In this document: positions 1-11,829 of the stretch, in pieces
Layout of the letters: each line of letters starts with the position of its first letter
Position numbering within the stretch: the stretch's first letter is position 1
The notes under the pieces: generated by a model
What the model was told of the DNA's origin: nothing
Seen by the model: the letters and a program-made list of their open reading frames with translations, nothing else
Database searches by the model: none
Assembly: GCA_030765045.1 (NCBI GenBank)
Contig: CM060962.1
Span: 210,829,136-210,893,135, forward strand
DNA length: 64,000 nucleotides
Source: Tenodera sinensis
Taxonomy: Eukaryota > Arthropoda > Insecta > Mantodea > Mantidae
Direction of reading: 5' to 3'
Position numbers and translations under genes: made by a program

Positions 1-2090
1 CTTGATTCTAGCCTCTCTGATCAACTCTTAAATTTTTATGCAGTTCTAAAGTTATAGCAAATTTAATATCCATGGTGATAATGGTATGTTAAAGGGGACG
101 TGACCCAGAAAACATATTTAAATTTCCATTCAAAAGACTTAAATATTAAGAATGCCCATACTGTAATACATCATAGGATTAGTAAAATCTCGTGTATTTT
201 TATAAGACACAAAACAAAAAGTCGATTTTTTGAGCCGTTCACACGTAATATTGTCCTTGAGCAGGGGCTGACCTTCTCAATGAGCAAAATGCAGTGACTA
301 ATAAAACATTTTACTTTTCTAAATTTTCAAATATCGTGTAGCTGGTCCACGGATTCAAACATTAAATTAATCTTGCGAAAAACTTATAAAATATATTAAA
401 TTGACGTGCCCTTAAACCTACAATTTAGGTAGTTTGATTTTTCAGTTTTACTGAAAATGTTTGCTCATATTGTTTCAGTTACTTATAATTCAGAAGATAT
501 GTATTAGTAAATGTAAAGCATCGTTTTGGACTACACACTTCTTTGTTCCCGAGTTAGTGGAACATGTTCGATAAATAGTTTAGTCACTCGTTGACTGAAC
601 GAGTATTGTTCATCTGGATTAAGCAAATAAGATAGAAATAAAGGTGCTGATTTCGATTTTACCACACCAAAGTAACACCTGATCTTAAGTATAACAAATG
701 CCTCATTTGTTTCTTTGATTAAGTAAGGGGGAGGAGGGGGGGGCGCTGCAGCCCTCTCCCAGGCCCCCTACCGGATCCTCCTATGCATGTAACTAAATAA
801 ATTAATAATTTCCGCTGATTTAAAAAGGTCCGATCTGTGACCAATTCTCATACATCCATGCACAGGATACCCTAGCAATGCTGATCATCACAATGGTATA
901 CTTGGCGTTTCTTTCAACTTCTTACACATATGAAGTTGCGTAGACCTCTGACGAGAAAATGTCTGCGGAGTGTTCCGCTAGGAGACACAGTAGCACATTG
1001 CAGCGCACGATGATGTAAATAGATCTGCTAACTATACATTAACTACTGCGTTCCTCTCATGAAAAAATGGCTCTAAGGAATGCGTTTGATAACTCCAGCG
1101 TTTTCTGAGATAGATTAAGGCTAGAGTTTCAACAAATCAACAAGGCTTAGGCTTTTTAACAAAAACACACGCCCTCATGCGCAATATTATGATATAGATC
1201 GACTTAATCAGAACGAGTAAATACTTCCTGCCTACAATAAGGAAAACACGTGGAATTATTGGAGTAATTTGAGCAGCAAGATTGCAACATTACTGATACT
1301 AATAACACTTAACTACACCAAGAAACGTGCAGGAACGGGTAATCCAGATCTGTACGCAGGCCAGACCCCTATAATTGTTTTATTGGGGATGAGCTCTGAA
1401 TCCTTCCTAATGATCTCCAATTGCAGAGCGAACAATAGGGGAGGGGAGGGGATAGCGGGAAAGACCGAAGAGATTTTCACCGCGATTCTTGTTTTCTCTA
1501 TTTTTAGTGCCAATGTTAAAAAGGTAAATATGAGCACGTAATTGGTTTCAACTCAATATTTATGCCCATACTAGAGATTAGTCATCCCTTGCGCTAAACC
1601 CATTACTGCAATACGACATAGGTATTAGATGGCTTAACCGGCGTTGCACGGGCAGTTTTTTTAAAATCTGGAATCTTTTAATTAAGTTTATTTACCAAAT
1701 TATTGCACATGATGTGTACGACTTTTTATTTATTTATAACCCTCTCATTTATCCATTGGAATTATAATTTCCTTAAGTGCTACAAAATACGTAATAACGC
1801 ACCGCAAAGCCCCTACTATCCCTAGAAACGGGAATGAAATATTAGTAGATTCTGTAAACCAAGAAATGGTGATGAAGTTTTCCAAAAATCAAGTAACTTT
1901 TAGACTGACCATCTTGATGAAGTTTTAAGTATGTGACTGTATCTTCTCATTGGTCCCACTGTTATTTAATAACAAGGTTCCACAGTTTTCGCATTAATAT
2001 TCATTTCTATTCAGTGAACTAGGGGATGATTTCCTACCAACTAAGCCACCAATTTTAAAACTCTGGGCATAGAATATGGTCTGCAACCAT
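1..2090. other. AT-rich non-coding sequence, nothing recognised
   Basis: No open frame here resembles a known protein, and frames of about 90 codons near 1270-1540 overlap on both strands without domain character. A short G-rich then C-rich patch lies at about 727-772. I see no repeat shared with the rest of the window. Confidence 0.6.
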
Positions 2091-2094
2091 CGAG

Positions 2095-2165
2095 AACAGT
2101 GATGTGGTCTAGGGGTAACATGCTAGGCAGGGGACATACGTGTAGCGTCCCGCGGTCAAAAAATT
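2095..2165 (+). repeat. Degenerate tRNA-like SINE head
   Basis: The stretch TGGTCTAGGGGTAACATGC fits a Pol III A box and resembles the head of the minus-strand SINE piece at 13255-13330. The B-box position has decayed to CGGTCAAAA, so this is a relic and not a tRNA gene. Confidence 0.4.
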
Positions 2166-2339
2166 ACCCTGATTACCGTTGGGTAGTATACGGGTTGCGG
2201 CCATAAAACAGTTTTTAGAAGAAAAACGACAAAAATGTGAAGTAACTGCCATATAAGTAAAATAGAAACTTACCCATATCGTGCGTATATAGTTGAGTTA
2301 AAATTTTAGCCATATGACTACGCCATTGTTTTTTCAAAG

Positions 2340-2567
2340 CTAAAAGTTAGTGTTTTGTAGCAGTTTGTTGCATACCGACGTGATGAATGTCTGCCTGGAA
2401 ATCATATTATTCCCCTTAACAAAGCTTCTGCACTTTTTGAAGGTACAACACCATCGTTCTTTACCATCAGCAAGCACTTTATGGAAGCGAAATTTAAATC
2501 CATTGATAACTAACAGTTCTTTTCCCTTTTCACTTAGTATAATTTTATCCACTTTCACTGGTCCCAT
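2340..2567 (-). pseudogene. FLYWCH-type zinc-finger fragment
   Basis: A 75-residue frame opens with MGPVKVDKIILSEKGKELL and continues into NGFKFRFHK, then WCCTFKKCRSF. This follows the FLYWCH pattern: hydrophobic strand, F-x-F, W-x-C and a second C. The closing H-x-H is missing in this frame, but a neighbouring frame just downstream reads IHHV, so a frameshift or mis-set boundary is likely. A cag acceptor-like site lies about 8 bases upstream of the ATG, and a strong GTAAGT donor-like site lies near 2276, though stops intervene. FLYWCH domains occur in mod(mdg4)-type host proteins and in Mutator-like transposons. No MULE transposase is visible nearby, so origin is open. The domain call is moderately sure; function is not. 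Confidence 0.6.
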
Positions 2568-2774
2568 TGTGTGCTCTGAGGTTCTAACACAGATTACACA
2601 GGGACACTAACTATTTAGGTAAAATGAAGGGACGTCACACATACGTTCTATTATCACACAGTTTACAGTGCTAGCTAATACACAAAATATATTATACCGT
2701 CTTTGGTCTTTGTACCCTATTTGCTCTAAGTCGTCCCGCTTAAATTGGTTTTATTGAAGGTCTGCAGTAAAATC

Positions 2775-2975
2775 TGACCGCGGGACGCAACCCCTAAACC
2801 CCGGCTAGACTCTGGTTCCCAGAGTCGCGGATTCTGTCCCCGCGGGGGACGAAGGAATATTTTTTCGGCCGTAAAATCCTTAGCATGGCTTCCTTAGGAA
2901 GGGAAGTAAAGCTGTGGTCCCGTGTCGTAGACTTACGGCACGCAGAACCTCAAGCCTGTTAAAGAGACCTCTAAG
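2775..2975 (+). repeat. tRNA-derived SINE fragment with conserved body
   Basis: A B-box-like stretch (GCGGATTCTGTCCCCGC) is followed by a GC-rich body containing GGCTTCCTTAGGAAGGGAAG, itself a short inverted repeat, and CGTAGACTTACGGCACG. From memory, this kind of body recurs downstream of tRNA heads in arthropod SINEs. The 5' end is unclear and no target duplication was found. Confidence 0.5.
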
Positions 2976-3228
2976 TTACATTAAGCGATCTTTTACGCCG
3001 AACATAAAACGGTACGCTGAGAAGCACAGCAGTTAAAAGAGTGTCTGTAAATACAAAATACTGAAAAAATTATTATGTACAATCGATTACTGACCAATGT
3101 CTTAGCCCAAACCTGCAACTGAATCCCGCTTTTGTAATTGTCGATTTTGGATTTGCTATCCTTAGATGCAGATTCCGCATTAGTCAATCCTCGCTGACAG
3201 ATTGGTAAATATGGGTTGATAAAGTAAT

Positions 3229-4096
3229 ATGGAAAAAAATCTGATGTGTTGCACTCACATGACTTTCTCTACTCTTGTACTAACCATTCTTGCAAACTCT
3301 TATTGCTATATCTTCTTCATGTTAGTTGAGATAAATATTTGCAACATTATCTTATTGCTTATTTCCTTGTAGGTACAAGGGGAATATGAGAATACAGTAG
3401 GCTTTGTGCGATAGTCAAATCTTTTAAAGCTTTGATATTCCTTTCTCTTTGCACGGTTAACATATAAAAAAATGAACGATGATGTTGCATTTGACGAAAG
3501 TTTGTTTTCCGAAACCGACACAAATAACGAGGAATATCTCCGAAATGGTTCACTCTACAAAAAAAAAAAAAAAATTATTCGGACATAAATTGTGTGTTTA
3601 AGCGAGATCTACATTTTTGTATAGTAAAATTTTATCTACCTCTTATGATTTACAAATTATTCAAAAGTCATCCAGAGTAAACAGGACTACATGGGCTATA
3701 GCCAGAAAATTTAAAATGCACATTTAGTTTGTCATAAAAATATTTCGAACACGACATTTTAAACAAAATCAAAATTTTCGACAAATTTTCCATGTAAAGG
3801 GTAGTTTAGGTGGAGCAATTTTGTTTAAAATCTTCGTGTCGCATCCTTGAAAGACATTAAACTTAAATACCAAATTTGATTCTTAACTGACTTTTCGTTT
3901 TTGAGTTATGCTGTCCACAGACTGACTGACTGACTCACGCTCACACTCACACACACCTTTTTCTAAAAATTTTTTTCTGAATTCAGGCGGCCTCAAAACA
4001 TACCTACATTTCCGGTGAAATCTCGGCATCGAATTTTTTTGGGTGGAATAGAATACTTCCTCTACTTTACTATACGTAGTAGAGAAAGTAAAAGTG
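3229..4096 (+). mobile_element. TCTCTACT-family repeat, near full-length copy
   Basis: This is the clearest copy of the commonest repeat in the window. It starts with TGTGTTGCACTCACATGACT then TTCTCTACT, and ends with CTTCCTCTACT ... AGTAGAGAAAGT. The ends therefore carry a short inverted repeat (ACTTTCTCTACT), and the right end is itself a hairpin. Inside are blocks shared by every copy: AGTCATCCAGAGTAAAC, CATGTAAAGGGTAGTTTAGG, GTCGCATCCTTGAAAGAC and ACTTTTCGTTTTTGAGTTATG, followed by a variable CA-rich tract. No transposase is encoded on the plus strand, so it looks like a non-autonomous DNA element. The superfamily is not determined. Confidence 0.7.
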
Positions 4097-4099
4097 ATT

Positions 4100-4950
4100 C
4101 AGAAATTGGCAGCTGTTTCAAGCTTATAGGTATTTAGTCTACCATTTTTAGATCCATATTAAGTTGAAGACTGTTTTGTTCAGTTTTAAGGCCATTAAGC
4201 CACAAGATGAGAACCTGGATACTTTTTGTGATTATTTATTAGATACTACAATGTAGTTGAACACGCTATCCTTCCAACTTCCATTTGGGCAGCTAAGACC
4301 GCAAGCTTGCGGCGCGGCGTACAACTAGTATTTTCATAGCAGATTTAATAAGACATTTTACTCTCCCCATCCCAACATTTTTACGTTTGTAGATAAGCTG
4401 CTTGAATTTGAGATATAGCCATATGTGAAGTTTCAGGGATATGTGTGAGACAGCAACAATTAAAACTAAGAAGGGAACTATGGCAAGAAATATAAGAGAT
4501 TTTAATGAGGTTCATATGTCCACAATGGAATACATAAAGAGGGGAAAAATACTACCTAATGTAGCTTCTGTTTTTTACTTTGATAACAGCAGTCTTTGTT
4601 TCCTGGAATGTATTGCATATTTTTAAACCGACACCAGCTACTGTTGCTATTTTCATGCAGTGATGTCTGTGTGAAATTACTTGCTGTATTTTCTTACCTG
4701 CTTTCTTTGTGTGTGCAGTTTGAGCTTCAAAACGTGTGTGCAGATAACATGTATACCTGAAATAAGTGTGTAATCTACCATCCTCTCCTAAAATTGTCTA
4801 CGACACAGAACACTTCATTGCTATTTTATGAAGTTAAAACAAAGCAACTTGTTCGTTCACTGAACCAATTACTGCCAAGGTCTCGTTCTTTCTCGCCGTA
4901 TGCGACCGGGAGGATATGCCGTGCAAGCGTGGGTCCAAAACTGACGGCAT
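4100..4950. other. Non-coding spacer
   Basis: No domain-bearing frame, SINE head or shared repeat was recognised. The 61-codon frames at 4441 and 4794 have no protein-like features. Confidence 0.5.
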
Positions 4951-5880
4951 TATACCAGGGCGGTTTGATAAGTCTGTGACTTTTTAAAGAAAATAACGTA
5001 TTTATTTATGAACACAGTCTCGCTTTAACTCTATACACCTTCCTCAACGTTTCTCCAATATTTTTAACCCTTCCATAAAATATGATTTTTGAGAGTTTGC
5101 AATATACAGTTTGTTTCTGACCTAATGTCTTCACTGGATGTGGCTTTTTTCCACCGACCCAATTTTTGAGGTTTGCAAAGAGGAAAAAGTAGCTTGGAGC
5201 CAAATCTGGAGAATAGGGTGGACGAGGTAGAAGTTGGTGGCCCAGTTTCACGAATTTTGTAGGTAGCGGATGAATATAGAGCCATGATTTTCTCTGCTGA
5301 CGAAACGGTTTTCGCTTTCTTTGGAGCATGCTCGCCAAAGGAAATCCACTGCTTGGATTGTTGCCTTGTCTCAGGTTGACAGTAATGGATCCAGGTTTCA
5401 GCAACTGCCGCAAAAACTCATTCGGATTGCGCTGGAACATGTTCAAATGGTCACACAATTCCGCTTGTCAAATGTGAGCAGTTGCGGCACCCATCTTTCC
5501 AACAGCTTTCTCAAACACAAATATCCGTGTAGGCATTCATTTGAGATGTGTAGGGTCTTGGCTATCTCACGGATTTTCAATCTTCGGCCTTGCGTCACAA
5601 TATCCGGAACTTTGCTTACCATTTCTTCTGTTGTGACCTCAACCGACCGTCCTGTGCGCTCGATACCTCTCGTGCTCGAACGGCCACATTGAAATTCTGT
5701 GAACCACGCATGTGATGGAGCAGAGTCCTCATAATAATTTTTCAGCATTTCTTCATCCTCTTAACACGCAAAAAATAATGCTTTTTGCGAACATGACGTT
5801 TACTTTCCTCCATTTTCTAAGCAACACAAAACTAGAGCTTTTACAGGCTCCTAGCGATGCTCTAAGAAAAGATGACGATG
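4951..5880 (-). mobile_element. Internally deleted mariner transposon
   Basis: The left terminus reads TATACCAGGGCGGTTTGATA, in the position expected for a mariner inverted repeat behind a TA site. The transposase lies on the minus strand from an ATG at 5813 to a stop near 5006. The matching right inverted repeat is not visible near 5880, so that boundary is approximate. At about 0.9 kb the element is shorter than the usual 1.3 kb, in line with a deletion in the catalytic core. Confidence 0.75.
5006..5813 (-). pseudogene. Mariner (DD34D) transposase pseudogene
   Basis: Mariner transposase cuts and rejoins the element at TA sites in the nucleus. The N-terminal part keeps the second helix-turn-helix: YYEDSAPSHAWFTEFQCGR, then RRLKIREIAKTLHIS and ERWVPQLLT. 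Next comes FQRNPNEFLR, followed by a frame change; the expected first catalytic Asp (VDETW region) is not present in frame. The alternate frame carries a recognisable P-E-T...QQSKQW segment. The segment around the second Asp (HQDNAPAH region) is deleted outright. The third signature reads PYSPDLAPSYFFLF, where the catalytic Asp of APSD has become Tyr. A shifted first exon segment (from the ATG at 5813) ends in a stop before the helix-turn-helix. The copy is inactive on every count. Confidence 0.85.
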
Positions 5881-6038
5881 AATTACTGGAATTATACACA
5901 GAATAGGTGTACAACTTTGGTGCCAACAAGAAACGTGTGAATCGTGGGAGATTTCTCGTCAGTCACGGAGTTATCCAACTGCCCTCGTATTTTCTTTACC
6001 AGTAGCCAGAGGTATAGATTGTGCATTACGCTACTTAC

Positions 6039-6229
6039 CCCAAATGCAGAATATCGCTTAGTCCGCCTTTGTTCCTTGTTGAGGAACACCTCTGACTTGG
6101 GTCGCGGTGGTTTCTTAGGCCTGAGTATGACCCGAGCTTCCTCCCGAATGTCTTCATCCAGTAGTTTAGAATCGCTCGAAACGGAGAGCTGTCTATGGAC
6201 TCTCTCATGGTCTCCCAAAGAATCCCAGT
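6039..6229 (-). CDS. Internal exon of an unidentified host gene
   Basis: A 191-bp minus-strand block is open throughout and bounded by a good acceptor (TTGTGTGTTGCAG at its upstream edge) and a strong donor (GGG then GTAAGT). It encodes about 63 residues: WDSLGDHERVHRQLSVSSDS, KLLDEDIREEARVILRPKKP, then PRPKSEVFLNKEQ and RRTKRYSAFG. The composition is acidic first, then basic and proline-rich with several R-x-x-S sites, like a disordered linker of a signalling or scaffold protein. The acceptor leaves a split codon and the donor falls on a codon boundary. I could not name the gene. Adjacent exons were not found, which fits very long introns filled with repeats. Confidence 0.6.
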
Positions 6230-6429
6230 CTGCAACACACAATGCAACAAACTCTTATCATCGTTACTTATCTACTAAAGAGGAAAGTTTCGCGTACATC
6301 TTAGATACAGAAAAGGGCACTGAGAACACTTTTCAATAGGAACAAAGAACCAAATAAACTGCTATTTATCTAATCTCTTTGTAATATATCGAAATATCAG
6401 AACTAATCTATATCAAACTCTATGATCTA

Positions 6430-6600
6430 TGTCAGGCGTGGGCAACCGGTGCTCCCTGAGCGCAGCACGCTCACGGCCTTGATCGAGTAACTGTATGTCA
6501 GGGGAAGACAGGTAACGCTGCTGTGACGTCAGCTCACTTGCTCCCAGAGAAAGCAAATTGAACGTGTGACGTCACAGCGGGCAAGAGAAATGGCATACGG
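6430..6600 (+). mobile_element. Possible hAT-type left terminus
   Basis: CAGGCGTGGGCAACCGG matches the style of hAT termini (CAGGSGTSGGCAA). It leads into GC-rich sequence with two TGACGTCA-like sites. No matching right terminus or transposase was found, so this may be a relic end. Confidence 0.35.
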
Positions 6601-6676
6601 GGCATCGTAATTTTAATCTGACTGTTTCAATTACGGAATAGTCACAGATTATAAATTATTACATTTCGGCTTTATG

Positions 6677-6678
<2 letters not shown>

Positions 6679-6729
<51 letters not shown>
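6679..6729. repeat. (TA)n microsatellite
   Basis: About 25 uninterrupted TA units. Confidence 0.97.
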
Positions 6730-6732
<3 letters not shown>

Positions 6733-7975
6733 TCTAGTTTATGTGAACAGTCATGTTATAACGCAAATAGAACAGACATTATAACTATTTTGCCTGAGCT
6801 AGAGGAGAGCTATACAAAACAATTAGGTGGACATTTTCCGACATTTGCCGTTTCGCTTTCCTTTAACTAGTTTGTCAATGTTAGGGCGTAATGTACGGCA
6901 CATTTGTAACTGAAGACTGCATGTTAGATTGTGGTCTGACAATATGCTTCGGGATTTTGACTGGTTTGAGGAACATTCTTATAACAATTAGCCAAGTCTT
7001 CCTTGTGTTTATATTTGTCCTTCAGCAAATCGTCGCACTGTAAATTTATCAATTCAATTTGCTACCTGCTAGAAACATTGTTAACATCCAATGAATACGG
7101 GGTCGCAAAGATCTGAAACGTAGTTGACAATGTTTCTACATCTTGAAGCTTGGTCTCAAACTAGTGTGAAACATGGGGAACTGAACACAAGCGCCGCTGA
7201 TCTAGGCAGCATAGCAATACACTGCTCTCGCCTGGCGTCACACGAACGTAGAAGCTGGCTCTTCGTTTAAATACGTCACACGGCCCGAAGTTGTCTTCCT
7301 CTGCTGTATGTTTAGCAGGTACAATAATGAAGGTCACTCAAGCTATTCCGCGAGTTGACCAGGACTAATCTATATTAAAAGTAATTTAAATTAATATTTT
7401 GCAAGAACTGAATTATACCTATAACCTCAACACAAGAAATGGGCATACTTTAGATCTGACATGTGCGTAGATTAACCCTTAGTTCAAACACAGTGTTTCA
7501 AGTGACTGGTCATAAATGAAGCAGTCAGGAACATCCGGATAATACAACATGAAAACGAAACCATAAGCAGAGAGCAACACAAGTATAGATAGAAAATAAG
7601 GAGAATTTGTCCACCAATATTCAGCAAACATAATCAAGCCGTCTCTTATTGGGACAGTGGTGGAACTATGTCATCTATTCCGGACTTTCATACCAGCATT
7701 TCTGAGCATTCAATATTTCGTTTATCATTCGTACTGCTTTTATGTGCACAGTGGAAAAAGACAACAGTTTATGTCTGCAGTTTTTTTGTGTTGCTTCCTT
7801 AAGCGTTAAAAAGCAGCCTGTTAATACGAATCATTTCTCTTTATTCTATTATTTTATATTTATTTTAATAACGTGCTTCATGCTATATGAGAAATTCTCT
7901 CTTTTACGTGCAAAAGAAATGATTATTTAAATTTCATGAATGCATTTTCAAATGAGTTCATTCATATAATATAAA
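6730..7975. other. Non-coding spacer
   Basis: No coding signal or shared repeat recognised. A GC-richer patch lies at 7185-7300. Confidence 0.5.
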
Positions 7976-7985
7976 CTGATAAATA

Positions 7986-8400
<415 letters not shown>

Positions 8401-9535
8401 ACAATAACCATCTAACTAATCCTTAAAACTCATAATTTAATGTGTAGTGGATTATGAAATCACAAGCAAGCTATTTTAAACTTGAAAAAGTTCTGTGCAA
8501 ATTATTAGCACACAATCTTCCTCGATTATTTTTCCCCAACCGTTATCTTTGCGATAAAACAAGTCCAACCTTATCTCCAACCCTAAATGATTAAGATTTT
8601 ATTTTAAGGTACTTTCGAAGTCGTCGTAAAATTAGTTACAAAAACTACGACGGCTTTATGAACGTTATAAGCTTCTTTCCCTAATGCATTAGCAAACCGC
8701 AAGGGAAAAGAAAAGGATTTTCTACAAGATAGCCCAAACTATTACTTAATGCTTGGAGAAGAAAATACATTAAAGCTACCGAGAGGTAGTGGATACTTCG
8801 GCTCCCAGTATTTTCTCAAACTGAAACGAATAAAATATCACATTGCATATTTAAGAACACAGCTAAAAAGTTGAACATTCGAATAATTACAAAATTTTGC
8901 AAAATAAACAGTGACAAGATTAAATATACTGTTTTACATTTTCTGCACAAGATAACGATTTTTATGCGGCGGGCTGTACAAATCAGTCTCAAATTTTATT
9001 TCTACAGTTTAAGCAACATTCCAAAATAGATTAAAAATTAAGTGGGAGAACTTCATTAGCGGATTATCCTCTTCTTTGAAGAACTTATATTCCCAAGGTC
9101 TTATAAGTTAATGCCATGGTTCAGTAGCCTGTCGAGGAGCAAGCAATGTTTGAACCATAGCATATTCATCAGTCCAATTGCCTTGCTCCTCTTGGATAGA
9201 TACCTTGCCACATGTCTACTTTCAGTAATCATCAGAGTGCTGCCACGCATACTCCGTCTTTATCCCACTTATCCTCGTTGCCAATCTTTGACATACCATG
9301 GTAGACACGTTATGATCGATCTCCGTATGAGGATGGCGCTTGTATTGAGCAGAACAGGTTTCACGGCTCTCAGCTGACAGACGGTGAATTGCAAACGTGG
9401 TACAATCATTCATAAAAGAAGCAGGGGTCACGCTTCGAAAGAAAGAGTCGCGTATGCGCTATTTGGTCATCTCTAGGTGGAGGGAGCAAGGGTTGTGTGA
9501 CGTCAAAGTTCTTATCTACCGAAGTTCCCCTCTCC
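8401..9535. other. Non-coding spacer
   Basis: No convincing coding signal. Overlapping 70-90-codon frames on both strands at 9110-9430 show no domain. Confidence 0.5.
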
Positions 9536-9539
9536 CTCT

Positions 9540-9680
9540 CCCTCAAACACACATTTTTCGAAAAATGCTTTTCTCGTGGTTCAATAGGCCTCAAAATATG
9601 TATTTCCGGGGCAACCCGGATACGGAGTATTTTGGGATAGAGTACAATATTTCTTCTGCCCACTATAGACTTTAGATATT
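9540..9680 (+). mobile_element. TCTCTACT-family 3' fragment
   Basis: Shares the CA-rich tract, the GGCCTCAAAA.AT.TATTTCCGG block and the GAGTACAATATTTC..CT end with other copies. The 5' two-thirds is absent. Confidence 0.55.
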
Positions 9681-10405
9681 GAAATAAAAATAAATTGTAA
9701 ATCTTAAATGTTCTGTAAATGGCCTGTGAAGCACTCTTCATTCTTTTTGCATTCACACAATTTTGTCTAACCGAAAAACCATAAACGAGGGACAAAATCT
9801 TAATACACGCTGTGAAGTTCGCGATTTTTGCCCGCTTCCAAAGAAAGAACTCGTTACTGGAGCTTTTCAATCACTTAAATGTTCCAGGTGTTAATATCAG
9901 AATTGCAGGAACACGTTTCATGCTCTATGTAACTATGGCCGATACAACATTTAATGGTGGGTGGCAGGAAGAGCTGGTAAACACAAAATCCAATTAGAGG
10001 ATTGCCACGCCTTGCGGTGTTGTATAGTTAAATGCGCTATGAAATCACGCTGTACAATCGGTGATATTGTAAATATCATTTGCGCCTACAAAATGTATTT
10101 GCACAACAGGAAAGAATAGTAGTGGTAAACTATCAGCGACCTTAAACTTTGTGTCTGCCAGAAGCATTTATTGCTTAATATGAAATCATTTCTGGGCAAA
10201 ACTGTATCGTTAATAAAGTAAAGTGGATAGAAGAATCGCCTTTTATATGAGAGATAAAAAGTACAAGTGTGAACACGAAATGGTTAGATGAAGTTGTGAT
10301 TGCACTAGAACAGATATCCTTTTTCTCTTCTAAACGGCTCGAAACAGTAAGTTTATTTCTGCTGTGGAAAACCATAAAGAAGTATTGTTTCTTACTTAAT
10401 TTGTT
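9681..10405. other. Non-coding spacer
   Basis: Nothing recognised. Confidence 0.5.
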
Positions 10406-10409
10406 TATT

Positions 10410-10985
10410 ACTTACCTATAAAAGTAGAGGAAGTATTGCAATCTAACGAAAAATTTTATACCAAGACTTCACCGGAAATACACGTTTCGAGGCTCTCCAA
10501 TTAGTTTTAGAAGAAAAAAAAAGTCCGTTGCGCGCGGATGAGAGAGAGGGAGGGATACAGAAAGGGAGAGAGAAATAATTAAAAAACAAAAGGTCGGTAG
10601 GATGCTAAACTTGGCATTTAAATTGAAGTTTTCCAAAACTGCAACAGGAAGATTTTCAAGAAAATTCACCCGATCCAAACTATATGGAATCTTTTTCGCC
10701 ATTTTTTATTTTCTCAAATATGGCTCTAACAATTTTGATTAACATGCCTGATGTTTAAGATACCGCATGGCAAATAAAATTCATATCTTGAGTTCTCTGG
10801 CAATAGTTTGCTAAGACCTCTCCATTCTGAATGCGGTTTGTATTAGTGGCACACAGCAATAGACAAGCAAAGCTTGTAAGTATATCTCGTTAAACTACGC
10901 AATTAAAAATGTCTGTAATGTAAACCACTCCCGAGATATCCTTTTTATTGGTTTGATTTTTCAAATAAGTATATTTTTTTCAAGT
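10410..10985 (-). mobile_element. TCTCTACT-family copy, divergent
   Basis: The minus-strand 3' end appears as AAGTAGAGGAAGTATTGCA, then the CACCGGAAATACACGTTTCGAG block. A GA-rich tract replaces the usual CA tract, followed by CAAATATGGCTCTAACAATTT, the complement of the shared core. The 5' end is lost before a poly(T) run. Confidence 0.55.
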
Positions 10986-10999
10986 GGCGAGTCGCTATT

Positions 11000-11001
<2 letters not shown>

Positions 11002-11042
<41 letters not shown>
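11002..11042. repeat. Poly(T) run of 41 bases
   Basis: An uninterrupted homopolymer that could mark the tail of a minus-strand retroposon. No head was identified next to it. Confidence 0.95.
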
Positions 11043-11045
<3 letters not shown>

Positions 11046-11644
11046 CTGGTCTCATCATCCTAAGAACATGGAATTTCAAAGCTATCAAGTAGCAATCCGC
11101 TTTTCAAAACTCTGACCATCACTTTCACCTGCTGTATCCTTCTTATACCCCCAATACTGTAAATGTGCTAAGAAAGTTTATCTCGATTATCAAGAAGTCG
11201 GTAAAAGAATGTTTTGTGTAAAGATAATTCATAGAAGAGTGAGTAGAGCAAATCATGTGAATGCAACACATTTTATCTATAAGTATGTATATACGTAGGT
11301 ATAATTAGAAAGGGTCACTCAGGGTGTTGTCTGGTTTGCTTTCTATTCCATTCTAACTAGCCCAATTCACTACCTTCTGACAATACGAGTAGGTTGAACA
11401 GCAGCAGTATTGCACATTTGCTTATAAACATATGCCATATCTGAAACAAATGGGACCTTGGAAACTATAGGGACACTATAAACGTAATTCCATTGCTCCC
11501 CTTAGACTGTAACAACATCGAGCGACGGAATAGATTGCTAATTATAATGAAGGTAACATTACTGACAACAGACTTTCGAGAAACAAATGTGTTTTCGTTG
11601 GAAGCTAAGAATAGAACTTTATGTCATAACTTCCTACTACAATA

Positions 11645-11825
11645 ACAAATATCTTGTGTTACACTCGCATGACTTTCTCTACTTACTCTTGTACAACTAT
11701 TCTTACAACTTTATTCTTCTATCTACTTCGTGTTAATCGTTAATTCTGTTCTCTTTCCGTGGCCATAAGAGGGCAGAAAGCAATCCGATGTGTTGCACTA
11801 ACATGCCGCTCTACCAGAGTTGCGC
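11645..11825 (+). mobile_element. Two adjacent TCTCTACT-family 5'-end fragments
   Basis: TGTGTTACACTCGCATGACT then TTCTCTACTTACTCTTGTAC and CTTCGTGTTAAT match the family 5' end. A second start, GATGTGTTGCACTAACATG, follows at about 11787. Both lack the rest of the element. Confidence 0.6.
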
Positions 11826-11829
11826 TTTA

